Source: Acanthamoeba sp. SK_2022b (taxonomy: Eukaryota > Discosea > Longamoebia > Acanthamoebidae). Taken from it: DNA of 64,000 nt. Below the pieces are notes generated by a model. That model worked only from the letters and a program-made list of their open reading frames with translations, was not told the origin of the DNA and did not search any database. Below, one piece after another: positions 49,952 to 61,368 of this stretch; the first letter of the stretch is position 1; every line of letters begins with the position of its first letter. Position numbers and translations under genes: made by a program. Where the stretch lies: positions 114,954 through 178,953 of the forward strand of contig JANDJZ010000052.1 of assembly GCA_027943245.1 (NCBI GenBank), given 5' to 3'.

Positions 49952-51199
49952 CTACGCCAGGGTGACCGGGATGGCGGTCGCGACCTCAAGAGGAGGAGGG
50001 GAGAGGAAGTAGACGTCGATGTCGTCGGCCGAGAAGTCCTCATCGAGGTCGTCACGCGACACCGTCTCCACGCCAAAGTTCCGCTCCTTCATGGCCTGCC
50101 AGAACAGGTCCTCTGCATCGACGACTGAGGTGAGCCCGTCACCGCCAGCAAACAAACAAACAAACAAACAAACAAACAAACAAGTCATAGCGTTTCTCGA
50201 GTAGAGCACACCACGTATGGTACCATGTCTGTGATTTCTGTGCTCGATGGAGATAAGGATCTTGGTGCTGGGCTTGGAGAGAAGGACCAGGCTCTCGACG
50301 AGGAGATCGTACGGCGCGTTGTTGAACACGCAGTCGCTCACCACTATCCACGAGATGTCGTCCTACAACACCACACCACCCCCCATCAATAACAGTGCAT
50401 TACTCGGCAACCGCGTTGGGAGAGGTGGCATACCGTCTCGAGTCTCTCATTTCGGTCGCCCCAGTTCAGCTCGATCACCTCGACGTCACTCACTCGCGGG
50501 TTGTTGGCTGCAATATTGCACACGCGCACAACACATCGTCAGTTGGCCGCAGCCCTTTGGCGCACAAGGACGATGCAATGCGGGCACCTCCATTGTGCTC
50601 CAGGTTCTGATGGATGAGCGGAAGCAGAGGCGCCTGCTCTGTCACCACCACCTTGGCTTGATCTACACCGACACCAACAATGACAATAGCAACAACGACA
50701 ACGGGACGGGTTAAGGAGGAGAAGAGCGCCGGGCGAGGGAGAGGGAGAGAGGCACCGAAGAAGAGAGCGCAGACCATGCCGAGGAGGCCGTTGCCGCTGC
50801 CCAACTCAACGATCGAGGCCGGCGGCGGCTGGAAGCACTCCTTGTTCTTCTCCAAGTACCTGGGTCGAAAATAAGCCAATTAATTGTTGTTGACGCTAAT
50901 TAATACTGGCCTTTATTCTACAGTATCGAAAATATAATTATTATTAATCGAAAAATAAGATCAAAGTGATGCACAAAGTAACAAGGGAGAAGAAGGTACT
51001 TGGAGAGGACGACGGCGCAGTCCCAAACGATGGCACCGGTTCCCAGACCAGAGATCTCACCACCCGGCGTCTGAAGGGCCTCTAGTTGGCACCCACCCAC
51101 CTCGAGAGCGAACGCGCGGTCGGCTCCACGAGCTTTTCGCCATAGCAACTGCTTCTGGATGCGCCTGGCACGCTCTGAGACGTTTCCTCTACCATTCAT
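49952..51199 (-). CDS. METTL21-like protein methyltransferase
   Basis: Six exons (51199-51000, 50859-50756, 50656-50588, 50507-50434, about 50362-50224, 50124-49952) encode 252 residues. The seven-beta-strand SAM fold is clear: motif I ASIVELGSGNGLLGMV preceded by the family entry IVWDCAVVLSKYLEKN (the W/D-x2-x3-L-x3-L segment), then VVVTEQAPLLPLIHQNLEHN, VEVIELNWGDR and the acceptor-loop block WIVVSDCVFNNAPYDLLVES. This is Pfam Methyltransf_16, whose members methylate lysines on chaperones, elongation factors or valosin. The usual DxxY/F motif is DCVF here. The target cannot be inferred. An AAAC repeat lies in the last intron. Confidence 0.88.
50148..50183 (+). repeat. AAAC tetranucleotide microsatellite
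   Basis: About nine AAAC units in the last methyltransferase intron. Confidence 0.85.
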
Positions 51200-51552
51200 C
51201 TTTTTCTTGTTGTTTGTTTCAAGCGCCTTTGTGGCTCGTTACCGCCCAGCACGCTCTCAAGGTGGTGCGCCACGTCACCCGTTGCCCGACAAGAACACAC
51301 CAGGTTTGCAAGGAGACAGGACGAGCAAGACTGTGTTTCGTGTTGAGATCTTCTTTTTTTATACAGTATACAAATGCTTTCTCTCTTCTCTCATCTCTCC
51401 AACTCCCTTTAGCCAACGACCTCTTTGAGGGAGGGCAACACTTCGGCCTCCTTTCCATGTCATTCTCCCTCCGTCCCCTACCCTTTTCTGAACAGACGCG
51501 TACGGAGCTGCCAGCCTGTGTAGTGTAGTGTAGCGTAGTGCGTGGGCCTCCT
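51200..51552. other. spacer between two minus-strand genes
   Basis: A 353-base region upstream of the methyltransferase and downstream of the PAK stop. A short GTAGT-type tandem lies at 51521-51541. No gene is seen. Confidence 0.35.
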
Positions 51553-51920
51553 TTACTCCAACAGCTCGTTGTTCTTGGCCGCCGCCTTCTTGGCGCCCTC
51601 GATCACCTCCACGAGCCCCTTGCCGCCTGTCGACGTCTTCATGAACGGATGCTGTGGACACAGAGAAGCCAAACACACGTGAGAACACTCGCCCACCATA
51701 CGCGAGTGGCGAGGGAGAGACGAGAGGACGAGCAATACCTTCAGCAGCTCGTTCGCGTCGGGCCTTGCGCTTGGGTCCTTCTCGAGAGTGAGAGAGACGA
51801 AGTTTTGGAAGTGCTGCGACCACTTGGAGGGTTCCTTGAGGTCGGGGATACCCTTCGTTGTGATCAAGAACAGGGCCTGGAGCAGAAGAGGGGGAAGGGG
51901 ATGAGCTGCCGTTCGAGTAG

Positions 51921-51996
<76 letters not shown>

Positions 51997-52356
51997 GAAG
52001 GCAAGTACCCTCAGAGGGGGGAACTCCATATACGGGGGCTCGCCTTCGGCCATCTCCATGATCATGATACCCAGCGACCAGATGTCGACCTTGGTATCGT
52101 ACTCCTGACCACGGATCAGCTCCGGCGCTGAGGAGGACACAAGACGAGACACCGAGGGAGAGTATTAGCCGCCGCTGCTGCGCACGTCCCGCGCGCCGCC
52201 CTTTCTTTTGGGGTAGTGAGGGCACGCACCCATCCAGTACGGCGTGCCCACAATCGTCTGACGTTTGTTCTTCTGCTGAGTGAGCTGGGCCGCATAACCG
52301 AAATCGGCTGCACAGGTGAGGGGAGAAAAATTGATTGAGAAAAGAGGGAACGGCTA

Positions 52357-52431
<75 letters not shown>

Positions 52432-53915
52432 AAGAGACGAAAAGATGGGTAAGGACGTACCAATCTTGACCTCTCCCCTAGAGCCCAAGAGGATGTTGTC
52501 ACTCTTGATATCTCTGTGAATTCTGTGCAGGCTGTGGATGTAGGCGAGACCCTTCAGAGTCTGTTTGGGGCGCAAGCAAGGCACAGGCGAGGCAGATTAG
52601 AAGTCAAGCTCGATGACGTAGGAGTCTGCATAGCTGCACATTTATTGGTGTGGTGTGGTGTGGTGTGGTGTGGTGTGGTGTGGTGTGGTGTGGTGTGGTG
52701 TGGTGTGGTGTGGTGTGGTGTGGTGTGGCGTGGGTGTAAAGGGCAAGGCGGCGCACCTCCTGGCAGACCCAAGCAATATTGCCCTCAGTCATCTGGACAT
52801 CTTCGAACTGCTCCAAAATCTCCGTCAAACAACCGCCGCCCATGTACTCCATGGCAACCTGGTAACACAGGAACGCGACGCGTCAAAGGTGAGACCACTT
52901 TCCACGGCAACGGAAACCGAAAGAGGGAGAGGGGGGCATCAGGGCGCGTACCCAGAGCTTGTCCTCGACTCTGTAGCTGTCGAGGTAGCGAACGACGTTG
53001 GGGTGCGTGCTCTCCTTCATGATGTGAATCTCTGAGGTCAGGAGCTTGATGTTCTGCGCGTTGAGCGGCATCTTCTTGATGGCAATCTGCCAAGAAGAAG
53101 ATAGAAGGAAAGGGGAGGAGAGAAGTAGCAGCGTCAGCGGTGGACGGCGTGGGTGCGAAGGGACAAAGCAGCAGAGCAGGTGCTCGACCACCTCGAGCCG
53201 TTCACTCCCGCCCGCGCGCCAAGCCTTGGGAACAAAATGGCTGTACCTGCTCGTTGGTCTTGGTGTCGGTCGCGAGGAACACTTCACCAGCGGCACCCTC
53301 GCCAATCTTGGTGGGGTTGAGGTACAGCTTGGTAGGATCATCCTTGCTCACCAAGTCATCTAAAACAGACACAGGGAGTCAATGGATTGGTTCCCCCCCC
53401 CCCTAACAAATGGAGATTCGTGGAAGAAAAAAAGGAAAAGAAGAGTAAGCACAAGCGTACTCAAAGTGATGGTTTGTTCCGGAGGCAGGGCCTCGTTGGA
53501 GCTCTTGGCCTCCTCTTCCGCCTTCTTGTTTTGGTTGTGGGTAAACTCAAGCACGTCGAGCACAAGGTCGGGGTTCTCGAGGACATCCTTCTTCGTGATG
53601 TTACCCGTTTTGAGCAGCGCCTCCATCTCTGGGGGCAGACCCTAAAAATGATTGGGAGAAGAGGTCAAAATGCCACATTAAATGAAGTTGAGGGCAAAGG
53701 TGCTTCCAAGGGGTCAAATGGATACCTTGTAGCCGGTGTCGGAGTTGAAATCGACATGGACATGGTGCTTAATGTTGTAGGGCGAGCTCACGCTGGGCGC
53801 AGGGCCGGCCGATGATTCCACTGCTGTAAAGTTTGTGATGGAAATGAGGAAACCCAACATTTCCCACTTCTTTGATCGCGAGCTACGTACTCTTCTTCCT
53901 TCTGAATGGCCACAT
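51553..53915 (-). CDS. PAK/STE20 protein kinase with CRIB domain
   Basis: Eleven exons (53915-53891, 53823-53726, 53641-53461, 53359-53247, 53086-52952, 52858-52757, 52560-52461, 52307-52230, 52127-52009, 51876-51739, 51651-51553) give 395 residues, short for a PAK. It starts MWPFRRKK, a basic membrane-binding type head. The CRIB motif [20 protein letters not shown] joins [13 protein letters not shown], so Rac/Cdc42 binding is expected. The kinase has [60 protein letters not shown] and [17 protein letters not shown], all catalytic residues present. PAKs regulate actin and myosin I in amoebae. Compared with the Acanthamoeba myosin-I heavy chain kinase, there is no long proline-rich region. Three introns carry microsatellites. 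Confidence 0.95.
51923..51993 (+). repeat. CA dinucleotide microsatellite
   Basis: CA run with one CCCC interruption, in the PAK intron between exons 9 and 10. Confidence 0.9.
52358..52432 (+). repeat. CA then GA dinucleotide microsatellite
   Basis: A CA run followed directly by a GA run, in the PAK intron between exons 7 and 8. Confidence 0.9.
52648..52729 (+). repeat. GGTGT pentanucleotide microsatellite
   Basis: About sixteen GGTGT units in the PAK intron between exons 6 and 7. Confidence 0.9.
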
Positions 53916-54257
53916 TGAAATTCTAGTAGCGTCGTCTAAACAACCAGGGGGGCGAGAGCAGATGTAAGATTTAATAACCACCACTCCACCTCTTCCTCCA
54001 CCAACCTTTTGAACAGATATTCCAAATCGATTGGATCGTCACCTGGAGCAAGTGGAGACGACAACGGCAAGCCTGTTCTTCTCTTCCGCGGCTTCCTAAG
54101 GCAACCGCTTTTCGTGCCCGACCAATGGCTGCCCAAGCGACGGCAATGTCCCTCAGATTTACCGTCGATTCGATCCGCAGGCAAAAAGGAATATGCTGAG
54201 GAAACATATCTTGCATACCTCGCAGCCCATTTTCCTGGCAATCGCGATCCGTGCAAA
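53916..54257. promoter_or_regulatory. divergent intergenic region
   Basis: A 342-base spacer between the PAK start (minus) and the TTLL12-like start (plus). A plus-strand open frame crosses it but has no domain and joins no exon well. Promoter content is inferred from position only. Confidence 0.35.
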
Positions 54258-57200
54258 ATGGCGGCGTCATCTGCAGAGGCATTTGGCAACTTCACTTGCT
54301 ACATCCCCATACATACCAACTATGCGCAGGTTGTGCTACTTTCCACCAATTTTGTGCGTCGAGTTCATAATCAATCCTAAATCTTCAACCCTGAATTTAA
54401 TTTGCTTGCAGATGGAGAACATCGCCGTGTTCTTGCAGCACATGCCCGGCAAGTTGGTACGAGTCCTCGCTTTAAGCCTCACTCCGTTATTGCTCTCATG
54501 CAAAATCTCGTTCCTCCAGTTCGTATACGAGTGGAACACGGAGAAGGAGAAGATGGTGAACGAGTTCAGCTCCAAGGCTCGTTGGCCCAACGCGGAAGTG
54601 TTCAAGTTTGGGGAAGAGGAGGTCTACCGTCAGCTCCTCCGCGACGAGCAGGCAGGCCGTCACGTCGTGGTGGTTCTCACCGCCTCCACCAACTACCCCT
54701 TCGCTCGCTCCCAGCTCCGCTTCTTCAGTCCGCCTCCCCCTCCCCTCCCTCCGTCGCCCAAGCTTCGCACGGAATGCTCATGCCCGTTCACTTCTTCATA
54801 CGTGCGCAGAGGCCATGCAAACCCAGTTTCCCTCGACTCTGGTGGACGTGATGCCGCTGGGTCACTGCATGTATGGCTGCGACAGCTGCTCGGTGAGGGA
54901 ACATCAGATCCCGCTCTTCTTCACTCGCTTCTTCACAAAGTACGTCCCGCCGGGCACTCGCCCAGCTCCTTGCGAGTACTGCGATGCGCGCTGCTTGCTC
55001 ACCACTGCTGGTCTGCTCCCCATCGCCATCGTGCCCAGGACCCTTCCCTACACCAAGGACGACCTCGCGGCCAAGTACGGGCTTGCCGTTGCCCGCGAGG
55101 CCGGCAAGAAGGTGGTCCTCATATCTCCCTCGGTCTACGCCAAGAGCTTCCTGACGAACCGAGCCTTCATCGACTCTCTCATCAAACTCCAATCCAGCGA
55201 GGTATTCGCTCAGCATGTGTATATGCCCGTGTAAGCCGGAAGCCGTACGGTGCTGAGCTTATATCGGTATCGTCGTGTGCGACCTGCAGGGCGACAAGTT
55301 TCACTTCTTGGTGAAGCTGCACGGCTACTGCTTCTTCACCTACAAGGAGGAGCCCAACGGTGAGGTCACGTCTCACCCGCTTCACTCTCTGTCGGACACC
55401 GAGCGGGAGAACATCAAGCTGCTGCAGGACAACTTCAGGACCGCCGACGAGACCGAATACAATGTGCTGCCCTTCATCGAAGCCGCGGACGCCGTACCTG
55501 CTCCCCTCCCGTGAGGTTCTCCCTGAGGATATTGCTATCAATTGTCTGTAACTCCGATGATGGCCGCGAACAGGTCCTCACGGACTTGGACTCTAGCGTG
55601 GCGTTCGAAGCGCTCTACTTCCCCAACGTTGCAATCATGGCCTACGATTACCGCCAGCAGGGCGATGAGGACGCCGATGAGGATGAAGTGCGTGTTTGAC
55701 GGCAATCCTCATCAGCGATTCTTTGTCAATCGAACTTAGGAGCTCACCGTTCCGCCAACCACCACCACGCCAGGAGAAGCAGGAGTACCATTCGTTCCTT
55801 CACCTCTTCAAGAGTGTCGAGCAGCTGAGCAGCCTGCTGCACTCTCCCCTGAAGCCCAAGCACGAGGTCAGGGGCAAGCAGTTCTTCGAGAAGAAGTACG
55901 GGCAAGTTACAGGCAGGGAGATGGAGAGCATCGCCGAGTCGAGAGGCTGGTTCGTGCCTCCCGGTGAGATCGTCAAGAGCGGGTCGGGGTACTGCCTCCC
56001 TCGTTCGACTTGCGGTCGTTGTCGTGAGGGAGTGCGCCCGACTGACCCACCGCCGCCACTATAAAGAAACGCTGAAGAGAGGTGGGGCCAGGTCCAGAGC
56101 AAGCTCAAGGAGGAGTTCAACGAGGAGTCGTCCACTCCTCTCGACTACATGGCCCGCGGATGCGAGATCCCGACCGACGTGCTCGATTTCACCCTCTTCC
56201 TGCAGGTATACCCCACCGGGTTGCGCGCCTCACACCCGAATCGCGCCAAACCAACTGACGCCCTCATCGTTCTCTTGTCGTGCAGGCGCACCAACAACAG
56301 TTGCAGAGCATGCGCGTGCCCGAGAGCTTGTGGAGGAAGCTGCACAACAAGGTAAGACCCGACCTCCGTATCCGCCTCTGTTGGGGCAACAGCGTGGTGG
56401 CCATGTGCGATCTCACAATCCGTCGTTCGTCGGCTCCCACCCCTGTCTGACAGGTGAAGAACGAGATCTTCGATTCGGGCAACTATTTCCAGTTCGCGAT
56501 GGACGAGGACGGCAACATGCTGCTGATGCTCAACGACGAGCTCGAGAACGGGCTGGCCGCCGCCTCCGACGTCTTTTTGGTCGACCACTTCTGGACCACC
56601 ACCATCGATAACTCACGGAACCAGGTACGCGTTTCAGCTCATGACATGACTTGCTGTCGTGGCGGGCTTCTAAAGTGATTGCGGGGATGGTCCAGCTGAG
56701 GACGGTGCCCAACCTGTTGGGCCGCATGTGCGCGATACTGGGCATCAGCCCCGAAGAGGCAAGCGACAAGGAAGCGCTGGTCGAGGAAGTGTGGAAGAAC
56801 ATGTGGAAGTTCAACCAGACCTACCGTGTGCGCCTCGACGACGTGGACAAAGAGGGCACGCCCGTTTGGTGTACGCCTTTCTCTACCGGCGCGTTCTTGT
56901 GCGCACACGCTCTAACCCGCACTGCCTTCTTCCTGCAGACATGATGGATGAGGTGGGGTCGCGGGTCACTCACTGCGACACGCCCCAGGACGACGAAAAG
57001 AAAACCGACGAAAAGAAGGAAGACGAGGAACAGGAAAAGAAGGAGGGTGAGGATGAAGAGGACGAAGAGGAAGAGGAAGAGGACGACGAGCCAGCTCGCC
57101 CCAACACTCGCTGCATTCCGTTCTTCTACAACGCTCGCGGCGTGTCGTACTCCATTCTCTGGCCGGTCGTCGACCTCGAACCAGGTGCCTGCGCTTTCCC

Positions 57201-58973
57201 TCCGCAATCAACTGGCCCATTGGGCTTGGGCGCAGGCTGACGCGTGCCATGGCACACGCAGGGGATATCATCACCCGCGACTTCCTGGAGGGCGTCAAAG
57301 GGCGACCTGCAGCGAGCTGCCAGGGGAGTCGCCTTCGGCTTCGAAGAAGGCGAGGAATACGCCGAGCTGTTCCGGGAGGCCCTGCAGCGTCATCGAAAGA
57401 ACATCGAGTCGGTCGTCCCGCCCACGCGTCCCCCGCCGCAGCAGGTCTCTGCCAAATCGACCCCAAGGTGCCCACCCAACCCTGCCCCCCATTTTTGTTT
57501 ATGATTTCCACTTTTACTATTAATGATTTTATTATTATTATTATTTTATTATTTTATAAAAAAACTCAAACTTATCCCCCCCCCGCTCGTCAGCACGCAC
57601 CTCAAGGTGTTCTCCGACACTGAGTTCCTCATGAAGGCGCTCACGTGGGATCGTTTCTCGGTCGTCGATGAAGTCAAGGTGCGATGCCGCCCTCTGAGAT
57701 GCACGTGGCACCCACAAGTTGCCCCCCCCCCCCTCCCCCAGACAAACGACTCACGGCCTGTGGCGGACGGGGCGTAGGACGCGGATGTGCTGTGGTTCAG
57801 TGACGACGTGGGCAACATTCAGGACCTTCTCAGCAACGAGAAGCAGCTTGTGAACCAATACCCCAACGAGATGTGCGTCACGTACAAGCACAAACTGGTG
57901 GAGACCATTCTCAGGTGCTGGGGCGAGACCTGCAGCTGGCTGCCCGCCACCTACAACCTCAACACCCAGCTGCCCCAGTTCATCGCCCACTGGCGGGAGA
58001 ACGAGGAGAAGAAGGAGGCCGGCGGCACCACCGACGCGCAGCAGGCAGACAACCTCTGGATCGTCAAGCCCTGGAACAAGAGCCGGGGCCTGGAGATCTT
58101 CGTCACCGACAGCCTGGCCCCGATCATCAGGTCAGCTCGTCGGCCGTGTTCCTCCTTCTCCCATCGCCGCCCGATGCTTACCGGGGGGTGCGGTCACAGG
58201 TCGATCGAGACGGGCCCCAAGATCGCCAGCCAGTATCTGAGCCGCCCGGCCCTCTACAAGGGTCGCAAGTTCGACCTCAGGTACATCGTCATGGTGCGCT
58301 CGCTGCAGCCGCTCGAGATCTACGTGTATCGCATGTTCTGGATCCGTGCCGCCAACAAGCCCTTCTCGCTCGACCACTTGGACGACTACGAGAAGCACTT
58401 CACGGTGCGTCTTCGCTCTCCCCCACATTATTTGTTAATTTATAAGAAATAATCAATTTTTCTTCTTGGGATCGAGCCGTGATGGGGCTGTTACCGAGTC
58501 TCATCCTCCGACGTGCGTTGCACGCGCTGCAGGTGATGAACTACTCGACCTATAACCTGGAGCAGATCCTGTACACGGACTTCATCAAGACGTTCGAGGC
58601 CGAGCATCCCTCGGTGCAGTGGGAGCGCGACGTGCAATCCAAGATCAACCAGATGTTCCGCGACGTGTTCGTCGCCGCGACGCAGGCCTCCACGGACAAG
58701 TGGAACGGCCTCCTGGCGCCGCTCAACGAGGCCGGCGGGGACAAGAGCAGGGACCTGCGCCAGCAGTGCCGCGGCATGTACGGGGCCGATCTCATGATCG
58801 ACGAGCACATGAACCCCGTTCTGCTCGAGATGAACTTCTCGCCCGACTGCAAGCGCGCCGTCAACTACGATCCGGACTTCTTCAACGTTGTCTTCACCTC
58901 CCTCTTCACCGACGATTGGAAGGAGGATGTCGCTCGCAGCGAGCTCATAATGAGCAAGATCGCCCTCATCTAG
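54258..58973 (+). CDS. TTLL12: TTLL12-like protein with large N-terminal extension
   Basis: Eighteen exons: 54258-54329, 54412-54456, 54520-54727, 54810-54939, 55039-55201, 55290-55493, 55574-55687, 55774-55963, 56078-56205, 56286-56351, 56454-56624, 56696-56870, 56939-57184, 57262-57467, 57594-57678, 57778-58130, 58200-58404, 58533-58973; about 1066 residues. Residues from about 400 match TTLL12: VPESLWRKLHNKVKNEIFDS, LRTVPNLLGRMCAILGI, GVSYSILWPVVDLEPGDIIT, then the ligase-like part LWIVKPWNKSRG, KFDLRYIVMVRSLQPLEIYV, FTVMNYSTYN and PVLLEMNFSPDCKRAVNYD. TTLL12 is a pseudo-ligase linked to tubulin and histone modification and to innate signalling in animals. The first roughly 375 residues match nothing I know. 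Phases join the two parts smoothly. Exon 14 has one base too many for the frame (see finding). A Glu/Asp/Lys-rich loop lies in exon 13. Confidence 0.85.
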
Positions 58974-58989
58974 GGCGGACGCCAACGGG

Positions 58990-58995
58990 AATAAA
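58990..58995 (+). terminator. poly(A) signal of the TTLL12-like gene
   Basis: AATAAA begins 17 bases after the stop codon. Confidence 0.5.
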
Positions 58996-59155
58996 ATGCG
59001 GTGCCTACTCTAAATATTTGTAGATGCTCAAGGAAGCTCGTCGAATTTCGTCAGAAAAGACACGAGCCAATAGAGGAAGAGCTTTGAATAATAGGCGGGG
59101 CTAACACGCTGGGGACTAGATTCGAGATCGAAAAGAGAGCATACGAAACAAAATC

Positions 59156-59524
59156 ATGTCGAGGGATCCCGCTGTTGCTGCCGCTTCGTTCGGATTTTTG
59201 AACCATCGCTGCGCCAAAGAGGTGAAGGCCTTCCAGAGCAAGGGAAATGCCGACGCTCTGAAGGCCTGCTTCACCAAGGAGACTAAGACCCTCCAGGCTA
59301 CTTGCGGCAAGGAGCTTCACGCCTTGGCTGAATGCCTCGCCGACACTGAGAGCGGCTCATGCTCTCGCCCCGAGTTCGATCTCCGCGTCTGTGTGCGGGC
59401 CAACTTCGGCTTTGATTCCGTCCTCGAGCAGAAGAAGAGCGCCGCCAGGCTGTCCAAGACCACCGTCCCCACCGAGCTCCCCGACTCTGAGAAGCTCGAG
59501 GCCGCCGCCTCTCGCTGGAAGTGA
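59156..59524 (+). CDS. twin CX9C mitochondrial protein, NDUFA8-like
   Basis: Intronless frame of 122 residues. Two exact CX9C pairs are present, CGKELHALAEC and CSRPEFDLRVC, preceded by two more cysteines (HRCAKEV, KACFTKE). Twin CX9C proteins are imported into the mitochondrial intermembrane space by Mia40 and fold as disulphide-linked hairpins. A protein with an extra cysteine set before the CHCH pair resembles the complex I subunit NDUFA8/PGIV; that specific call is tentative. The tail from 95 onward is Lys/Ser/Glu-rich and likely disordered. No cleavable presequence is seen, as expected for this import route. Confidence 0.6.
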   Translation: MSRDPAVAAASFGFLNHRCAKEVKAFQSKGNADALKACFTKETKTLQATCGKELHALAECLADTESGSCSRPEFDLRVCVRANFGFDSVLEQKKSAARLSKTTVPTELPDSEKLEAAASRWK

Positions 59525-59744
59525 AAGGTCGCTCCACTTCTTTCAAGATTCACATTAAATTATACTCAACAAATCACCCTCGTCTGTCTACGCTCACCCC
59601 TTGAGCGTGCCTCGAGTGAAAATGTTGTTGCATTTTTTCCTTAATGTTCCGATCGCTCTCTGGTAATCGCAGATCTATTTTTGTGCGATTATTGAATTCA
59701 ATAATCGATCATCTGAAACCAAGTGACAGCGAGACAACAACGAA

Positions 59745-61122
59745 ATGGGCAATGCGCAAGGGCGGGGCAAGGTGCGTGGGGGCAAGAGGGCTGAGGTTCC
59801 ACCTTCTCTTCTTGAGGCCCTTGGCTGGGACCAAGGCCAAGACACGTTCGACCACCTCGTAGCGCACTGGCGGGTGGGCGAGGATGAGCTCGAGGCGCCT
59901 GGCGACGACGTGCCGGCCCTCACCGTTGCCGGCGGTACCAAGTTCAAGGAGCAGGTCACTGTGGTCCGGTGGCGCGGCGACCTCCTCGTCCTCAAACGCT
60001 GCCTCCCGCCCTCCACTCTCTACCACGAGCTCGCCGTCTGGTTTGGCCTTCGACCACACACGTACACCACCCAACCACCACGCAGGGGACCAGCATGCGA
60101 TTGACGCCTCGGCTGAGGGCCGCGGTAGGCGAGTGGTCCGGTTTAGGGGCGTGGTGCCCGAGTGCGCGGGAGTGCTGACTGAGTTCATGCCCCTGGGCAC
60201 GCTGGAGACGCTGGTGATGTCGCCCGAGGCGCCGCCGCCCCACACCGCCGCGTGGCTGCGACAGGGAGGGTCCCTGCTGCTCGACGTGGCCCACGCGATG
60301 GCGCACCTCCACGCCGAGGGGTTCGTGTGGCGCGACTGCGCCGGGCGCAATGTGCTCCTGTGCAAGGAGGACGGCAACGACCACCTGCTGCGTTGCAAGC
60401 ACGTCGCACTCACTCGGGGCTCATGCTTGGACTGCCGTCTTACCCCCCTCCCCCTCCCTTCTCCCAATCAACCAAGAATCACCGACTTTGGGTTCACGCG
60501 GCCGATGAACGGGGACGGGTTGGTCGTCATAGCCAAGCAGGACCTCAACCTGCCCATCCGCATCCTCGCGCCCGAGTCTCTCTCCTCCGACCACGCCGAG
60601 TACTCGATCAAGGTTAAACACCCCCACCCCGCCCACCACAATCTCCCTTGCGTATATGCTGCGCGCAATGACGTGAATGACCAACCCCAATGCCTCCACC
60701 AGTCCGACGTGTGGTCGTTTGGCGTCCTGATCTACAGCCTGTTCGCTCGCAAGCGTATGCTTCTTCTTCTCTCCATCGTCTTCGGCAATGCATGCGGGGC
60801 CACGATGAGCAGTCTGTGAGATGATCTCTCTCTCTCTCTCTCTTCAGGACCCTACGGTGGTCTTTCGCCGGCCCAGGTGGTCCGGGGCGTGACCGAGGGC
60901 TCGCTCTCCCTGAGCTCTGACGACCTTATGTTGAGCCCACCGCTACGCGAGGACGTCATGGGGGAGGAGGAGCCGCTGTCCGAGAAGGCAGCCACGGAGC
61001 TGCGAAACCTGTTCGAGGCCTGCCTGAAACGCAGCCCCCAGGACCGCCCACCCATGGAAGATGTCATCGGCATCCTCTCCCGCCTTCTCTCAACCGCACA
61101 AACCACCCACATCTCAGCGTGA
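59745..61122 (+). CDS. TKL-like protein kinase with N-myristoylation-type start
   Basis: Exon 1 runs from 59745 to about 60035; exon 5 is 60848-61122; exons between lie at about 60089-60410, 60478-60612 and 60702-60757. MGNAQGRG is a good N-myristoylation start. Kinase marks: LLVLKRCLPPSTLYHELA (lysine and helix-C glutamate), LTEFMPLGTLETLV (hinge), AMAHLHAEGFVWRDCAGRNV (catalytic loop, HRD replaced by WRD), KITDFGFTR (DFG), ILAPESL and SDVWSFGVLIYSLFARKRPY. The layout is tyrosine-kinase-like/TKL, where catalytic DxxxRN is normal. The two middle junctions are not secure: one needs a GC donor at about 60399 to give KITDFG, and the exon 1/2 phase is ambiguous. It lies just upstream of another kinase gene with a similar acylated start. 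Confidence 0.75.
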
Positions 61123-61368
61123 TGTTGCTCGCTCTGTTTTTGGCACACGGCAAGTCGACAAAATGTCCGTACAGCAGACAGGCGGACTCCACAGACCTCA
61201 TCCACACGACTTGACGACACTGGACGCATCTACAAGAGCTCCTCACGTGATACTCGACTCATTTCCCAGTGTTATTGGCACACGCTACCCGCCCGCGACC
61301 CTCCAAAACACGAGTTTGACCGTCAGCGGAAGGCTTCAGGGCTTAAGGTGGAGTGGCTGCGCAGCAAG

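Noticed and set aside
51359..52414. Long minus-strand open frame with Cys-Val repeats
   Set aside because: It is produced by CA microsatellites and reads across kinase introns; the spliced kinase explains the region.
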